The notes below the pieces were generated by a model. That model did no database searches. It was not told the DNA's origin and worked only from the letters and a program-made list of their open reading frames with translations. Below are positions 59,318 to 64,000 of a stretch of 64,000 bases of DNA, piece by piece. This DNA is from Adiantum capillus-veneris (lineage: Eukaryota; Streptophyta; Polypodiopsida; Polypodiales; Pteridaceae), in NCBI GenBank assembly GCA_014529385.2, contig CM043968.1, positions 130,878,018 to 130,942,017 on the forward strand. The letters are read 5' to 3'. How positions within the stretch are numbered: position 1 is the first letter of the stretch; the number at the start of each line of letters is the position of its first letter. Made by a program: the position numbers and the translations under genes.

Positions 59318-60226
59318 TGTTTGGCGGACGAAGCAACCAGCGGCCATGGCCAGAGGATAATATTTTTCTGAGAAACCTTTGTAAAATTATTTTGTAAATA
59401 AGCATCTCTAAGCCAAGAAATTGTCAAAGGATGTACGATTATATTTATGGGAGAAATTGTATATTAGAGAGCCAGTTAGAGGTTTGGGAGCTTGTGGCCG
59501 GACAAGCCATTTTGTAAAGACCTAATCTATAAAGGTCAATTTTTGTAACTTTGAGAGAGATCTTTTTAATGGAGAACTGAGAAGACAACGCATGTTTGAA
59601 AGCTCCTTCTTGTTCAAACTTGTAATCTTCGCCATTGCGGCTACGGTAATCCAAATTCATATTTGCTTATTGCATTGTGTTCCTCTCCTCTTGCTCTTTC
59701 ATTCAAGTGTAACCATTCAAGATTTGGTGTAGGTTTTCAACTACGAGTTTGAAGTCTTAAATAGCTGTTTTGAGTGTCTATATGCGTGTTTTATGTTGTT
59801 TTGACCCTAAGAGAGGCTTTAGGGACCCTAAAACGACCCATTAGGATCACCTGTTCGCTGTTTTTGCTGACTTTGGGACGAACGATCGCAATGGTTGTAC
59901 CTCTCTAGAATACTGTGACAGTGATAGGATATGTTCCTGATAACCCCCTGTAGCTTCCCTTCAAGTTTCGTGTGATTTCCACATGATTTGTATGATAAAG
60001 GGACGTGATGACTGAAGAACGGTGTAGGAGGACATAGGCAGATTACTTGGCGGTAAGATTTGATTTACTTGTAGAATTAGTAAGTTGCATCTCTTCAAGT
60101 TCACTTCATTAGGATTGACACCCTAGTGAGTTCCCATGCCTCATCCGAGTCGCTTCCCCTGTATTGATAAATATGTTGATGCTTGAGAGCTATGCTATGG
60201 ATGTCCGTCGCGGCGACCCGCAAATA
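59318..60226 (+). repeat. 3' LTR of element E
   Basis: 909 bp, TGTTTGGCGGACG...CCGCAAATA; the terminal CA has become TA. It is followed by the duplicated GTCTA. The palindromic motif here is degraded (GATCGCAATG at 59884). Confidence 0.92.
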
Positions 60227-60770
60227 GTCTAAGCTAGAGTTTAATATAGCAAAGGTCTATTTGTTTCAAGATCCACCACTTGTTCAACCTTGCTTCAGTT
60301 GTAAGAAGCAAGGGATACTTGTACATTGGTGGGAAGGTGTTTTGGTTTCAAGATCCACCACTTGTCCACTCCCACCTTGCTTCCATTGAGAAGCAAGGGC
60401 TGGACATTAAGAAGAAAGGTCCTCTAGTTGTCTACCTTGGGTATCAAGACATTAGAAGTACATGGCATTAAAACTAGGCCCAACACTTGTCCAAGCTATA
60501 GTCTAACGAAGAAAGAGGGTTTTGGTTTCAAGAGCAACTAGTTGGACCACCAATTGTTCAACATTGATTCCATTGCTAGCTTTTCATTTATTGGGTGAAT
60601 CAAGGGTGATTTAATCCCAATATTTGCTTCCACTTGTCCAACCTGCCTAGATCTTTTACATATTGTAAGAATTTGAACTTGAGATCCCCCACCAACCCAA
60701 GCTAAGCCCCATTGATGCATGGATAGAAGCAAGGTCAACCACTTGTCCAAGCTACACTTGATTGGATCAT
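60227..60770 (+). repeat. array remnant right of element E
   Basis: It begins in register with the 185-bp unit broken at 41350 (GTCTAAGCTAGAG then 'taatatagcaaagg'). Copies of the CCACCACTTGTCC core then become diverged and irregular. Confidence 0.8.
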
Positions 60771-62092
60771 TGCTTTGAGACTAAGTGGAGTTATAATTCT
60801 TATAACACTCATGTATTTGTAAAATGGAAACTATAATTCTTTTGTTCAAAGGGAATATATTTATGACTATGAGCTTGACAAGGCCATCTTTTTAACTTAT
60901 AGGTTGGATGTGAATCTGGGGAGAAATTGTATATGATACTTCATGATGAAATTGTTGGTATTGGTTGTGTGTGTAGAATTAAGTTGCATTATACATTATA
61001 CGAGAAACGTATAATATGTCATATACGGGCATATTTTACTTGACCCCATATTATACGGGTGACACATTAGCAAAAATGGGCAATGTTTTATTTTCTCAGT
61101 TTTTTTATCGAGGTATCTTTCGATAAAAAAATCTTTGATCGAAAGATGTTTGGGACAAAAGAAATTCGATCGAAAGATGTATTGATCGAAAAACAGTATA
61201 TATACCGACAATGCGCCTCGTTGAGACTAGTGTTCCTCACAAAAGGTATTCCATGTTAATAGAGACAAAAAATTGAACTTTGTTTATATTTAAAAATTAA
61301 ATTCAAATTTTTTTAAATTTTTGATGAAATCTAATTTACTGTTATGTTTTGTACAATTTTATTAATTATTTGTTTTAGAATCAAATTCTGTAAACTTTGT
61401 ATGTTGTGTAGAGCCCAAACTCTCACTCATACAAGGTGTTTAGTTTTTAGGATCACTTGCTATGTGCTCAATTTACTGACACTTGGAAGTGAATTAGTCA
61501 TATAATTTAGAGATTACCATTGTGTGCAGAGTGTACTGTCACATGAGGTTATCTATTAGCAAAATATAAATAGAATAGTGGTCAGTTTTGTTTAGTAAGT
61601 TTGATTTTGACGTGCAGATACTTTCTCACCTCAAAGTGAACATAGATAGAAATTTTGTTTTCCTGTGTAGAGCCATCACACTATGCTCTCATTGGAATCA
61701 AAATTTAGGAATCTTATGTCCAAATACATTGATATTACATTATCTTTATTTGGATTGCTATGTCTATCATACTGCGTGATTGTACACGTGCATCAAATAC
61801 AGATAGATTAGCTTTCAAAGATGTACTATGGAGTGTGAGAACTTCATGTTCGCACTTCCGATAGATATGACAATCGTCAAAGATTGCAATTAATCATTAT
61901 TTCCACTGAGAATCAATTGCAAGATTTGATCACTATTATCGATTATCGTAAGGTGTGAAAGCTTTATGATTACACTTTAGATAAATTGATATAGTGCAAT
62001 GGATTAATTTTTTTTATTATCGTAATGTTTGAAAGACAAAAGCTTGCACTTTAGATAAATCAATTAGTCTAATCAATTAAAAATTCTTGATA
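60771..62092. other. no gene seen; AT-rich with small inverted repeats
   Basis: No coding region, RNA gene or transposon end is convincing. ATTATACG-AGAAA-CGTATAAT (60995-61015) is a perfect hairpin. At 61100-61195 ATCTTTCGAT and several ATCGAAAGAT copies form further inverted repeats. GTGTGAAAGCTTTATGATTA-like text repeats around 61950-62050. Confidence 0.5.
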
Positions 62093-63087
62093 AAAGAACC
62101 AATAGAAATAAAGCTCCTTAGAAGACTATTGAACAGTCTACCAAGGGGTCCATCCAGCAGCCTATTGGCTTGCTTGATTCTTATTGGCCATAAGTCTAAA
62201 AGGTCCAATGAGAGTTTAAATAAATTTTTTTAATTACATAAAGCTCTCACAAAAGGGGAAAGGGGGACACTTATCACAAGTCTATCAACTATGCTTCTTA
62301 ATTGTTATTGGATAAGCTCTGCAGGAGCCAATGGGAAGCCAGCAAGATCATTTGGGAAGAGGGGTCGACCAAGAAGAGAGAGAGGTTGGCAATTTTACAC
62401 TAACCAACTTTGCTACACACACACACACACAACTCATGTGTTGAGCAAGAACTCCATCTCCTTCTCCAAGCATTGAGAAGTAGTGGCCTACACCAACAAC
62501 TCTTGGATATGGAATGCAAATTCAACCAAGAGCCAAGCTTCAATGGCATGCTCATCTCCTCTACCATGCTAATTACTAAGCTAAGATATGCTATTAGAAT
62601 GATTATGTGAGGAGAATACTTCTTTCTCGTAAGATACATCTTATTCCTCTTAATCATTACTCATTCCCTGCTAGCTCTCACCATGTTTGAAGGTGTGTGA
62701 GGTCTTGGGACTGCGGCTAGGCCAACTAGGTGTGTTCTTCAAGAATAATTTGGTGCATGAATCTTTCATCTTCATTGCACCAATGAGTTGTCAAGAAACA
62801 CAAAGATTGTATTGTATAAAAGAAAAATTGATGGGAGAAGCTATAATACAAAGCCTTTTTGGAGGGGGGACCCGGCTCCATGTAAATCTGGTCCTCAACT
62901 GTTGTCAATTGTTCTATTTCTCTCTCTTTACAAGTATTGTCTATGCCAAACTATCTAGATGTAATTGCTATGTTGCTTTCTTCAACTAGTACTCTCTCCA
63001 TTCTTATTAGAAACTTGTTCTTAATGAGATTCTCACTATGTCATCATTTTTTGCTACATACAAGTTACTAGTGCATTAAATGTTACA
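62093..63087 (+). repeat. LTR fragment of the element B family (probably B's own 3' LTR end)
   Basis: It matches the reverse complement of 13410-14341, ending AAATGTTACA like B's LTR. The part of the LTR missing here is the part present at 7652-7848 and 9843-10143. Its right flank, read in reverse, is GGAAATCTAGCTT, which sits in register with the flank AGTTATCTAAGG of B's 5' LTR in the higher-order repeat. Confidence 0.85.
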
Positions 63088-63830
63088 AAGCTAGATTTCC
63101 TTCCACCTCTCTCTAGAGGTTAGGAAAGTGTAGGATATTTTAACTAAACAAACTACTATCTATGAAGCTTAGGTTGGACAAGTAGTGGGGATTTTCTTCA
63201 CACCATGTTTCAATAGAGATTAGCATAGACAAGTGGTGGGTCTTCAAACAAAACTCCCCACGTACAACATATCTCGTTTTTCCATGTTTTAACAGATCCT
63301 AGCTTGGACAAGTGGTGAACCTTGAAGCAAAACTCCCCATGTACAACATAAATATGGTTTCTCCATGTTTCAATAGAACCTAGCTTGGACAAGTGGTGGA
63401 CCTTAAAAAAAAACTTCCTTTGTAAAAAAAAATAAAAAAATATGGTTTTTCCATGTTTCAATAAAACTTAGATTTGAGAAGTGGTGTAGATTTTTGTTGT
63501 CAATGTTTCAACAAATTCTAGCTTGGACGAGTGGTACATCTAGCTGCTCTCCATTCTTCAGTGGAGCCTACCTTAGACAAGTGGTGGATCTTGGAACCAA
63601 AATCCCATGTAGAATAAAACCATCATGGAATTGACAAGTTTTAATGGAGCTTGGCTTGGACAAATGGTTAAACTTGCTTCTCTTTGTGTTTCAATGGAGC
63701 TTGGATTAGACAAGTGGTGGAACCTTTCTTATCCCCATGTTCTAATGGAGCTAAGTTTAGAAAAAAAAACCTTGATATTGAAAACAACTAGGGTTTTCCA
63801 TGGTTCAATGGTGCTGATCCGAGCCTATCA
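63088..63830 (-). repeat. higher-order repeat, opposite orientation
   Basis: Reverse-complement copies of the core (GGACAAGTGGTGGA and CCATGTTTCAATAGA) recur every 50-100 bp in the marker order seen at 22254-28770 read backwards. Confidence 0.88.
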
Positions 63831-64000
63831 CAAATTCTTGTTTATCATATTTTGTTGGTTTTCCTTGCTTCAAGAGGTTTACAATAAAAGAAAGAGTGAG
63901 AACAACCTCTTGGAAAAATTAAAAAAAAAATGATTTGATAGGAATTTTTTCTTGACTAGTTCACCGGAGGTGAAAGGTAGAGGGAGAACCTAGTGGTAAA
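63831..64000. other. unassigned right edge
   Basis: AT-rich sequence after the last repeat copy; nothing recognisable before the window ends. Confidence 0.4.

Larger units (their letters stand above)
41351..60226 (+). mobile_element. element E: 18.9-kb Athila/Tat-like Ty3/gypsy element
   Basis: LTRs of 900 and 909 bp flank a 17-kb interior, with a perfect 5-bp duplication GTCTA at 41346-41350 and 60227-60231. Primer site for Asp tRNA, gag-pol order and absence of a chromodomain place it with the Athila/Tat branch. Coding order: Gag, protease, basic linker, RT, RNase H, two zinc-binding modules, integrase core, second protease-like domain, 2.3 kb non-coding, then a 3.7-kb accessory gene. Many stops and frameshifts, and LTRs visibly diverged by several percent, make it old and inactive. 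Confidence 0.9.

Overview
The window is intergenic, repeat-packed DNA from a land plant. I see no intact host gene. The evidence for a plant is the mix of families: Ty3/gypsy elements primed by initiator-Met tRNA, an Athila/Tat-like element primed by Asp tRNA, a TR-GAG-like non-autonomous LTR element with a plant-type Gag, hAT transposase debris, and very long satellite-like arrays. Nested insertions and 18.9-kb elements suggest a large, slowly purged genome. I cannot name the species.

Layout. 1-4635: minus-strand Ty3/gypsy element A, cut by the window edge (RNase H, RT, protease, Gag, PBS, 5' LTR). 4793-5221: a small unknown coding remnant. 5388-5512: GATA/GA microsatellite. 5591-7640: decayed minus-strand hAT transposase. 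7652-14829: minus-strand Ty3/gypsy element B, with a gag-to-RT internal deletion and a solo LTR of the element-D family nested in its 3' LTR. 14830-28770: a higher-order repeat (about 860 bp, built on a 'TCCACCACTTGTCC' core), interrupted by the young gag-only element C (15552-22253, two 2,000-bp LTRs) and by a 470-bp inverted-repeat element. 28771-31515: AT-rich, gene-free sequence with a long GA run. 31516-60770: a related array of about 185-bp repeats, interrupted by Ty3/gypsy element D (31608-40198, TSD CTATT) and giant element E (41351-60226, TSD GTCTA). 60771-62092: no gene seen. 62093-63087: an LTR fragment of the B family. 63088-63830: the higher-order repeat in the opposite orientation.

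Three things stand out. (1) Each LTR of element C carries two small ORFs that overlap by ATGA and are clearly paralogous; most of their identical residues use different codons, the pattern left by selection on protein. (2) Element E has an unusual domain complement: a normal protease before RT, two tandem integrase zinc-binding modules, a second retropepsin-like domain after the integrase core, an internal copy of the polypurine tract, and a long post-pol gene with coiled coils and a proline-rich stretch. (3) The missing part of element B's 3' LTR appears, inverted and with in-register flanks, at 62093-63087. This suggests an inversion of about 54 kb with both breakpoints inside the window.

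All autonomous elements here are dead: stops and frameshifts are common and several stops fit C-to-T decay. Element C has intact ORFs and nearly identical LTRs; it lacks pol and would need proteins supplied in trans.
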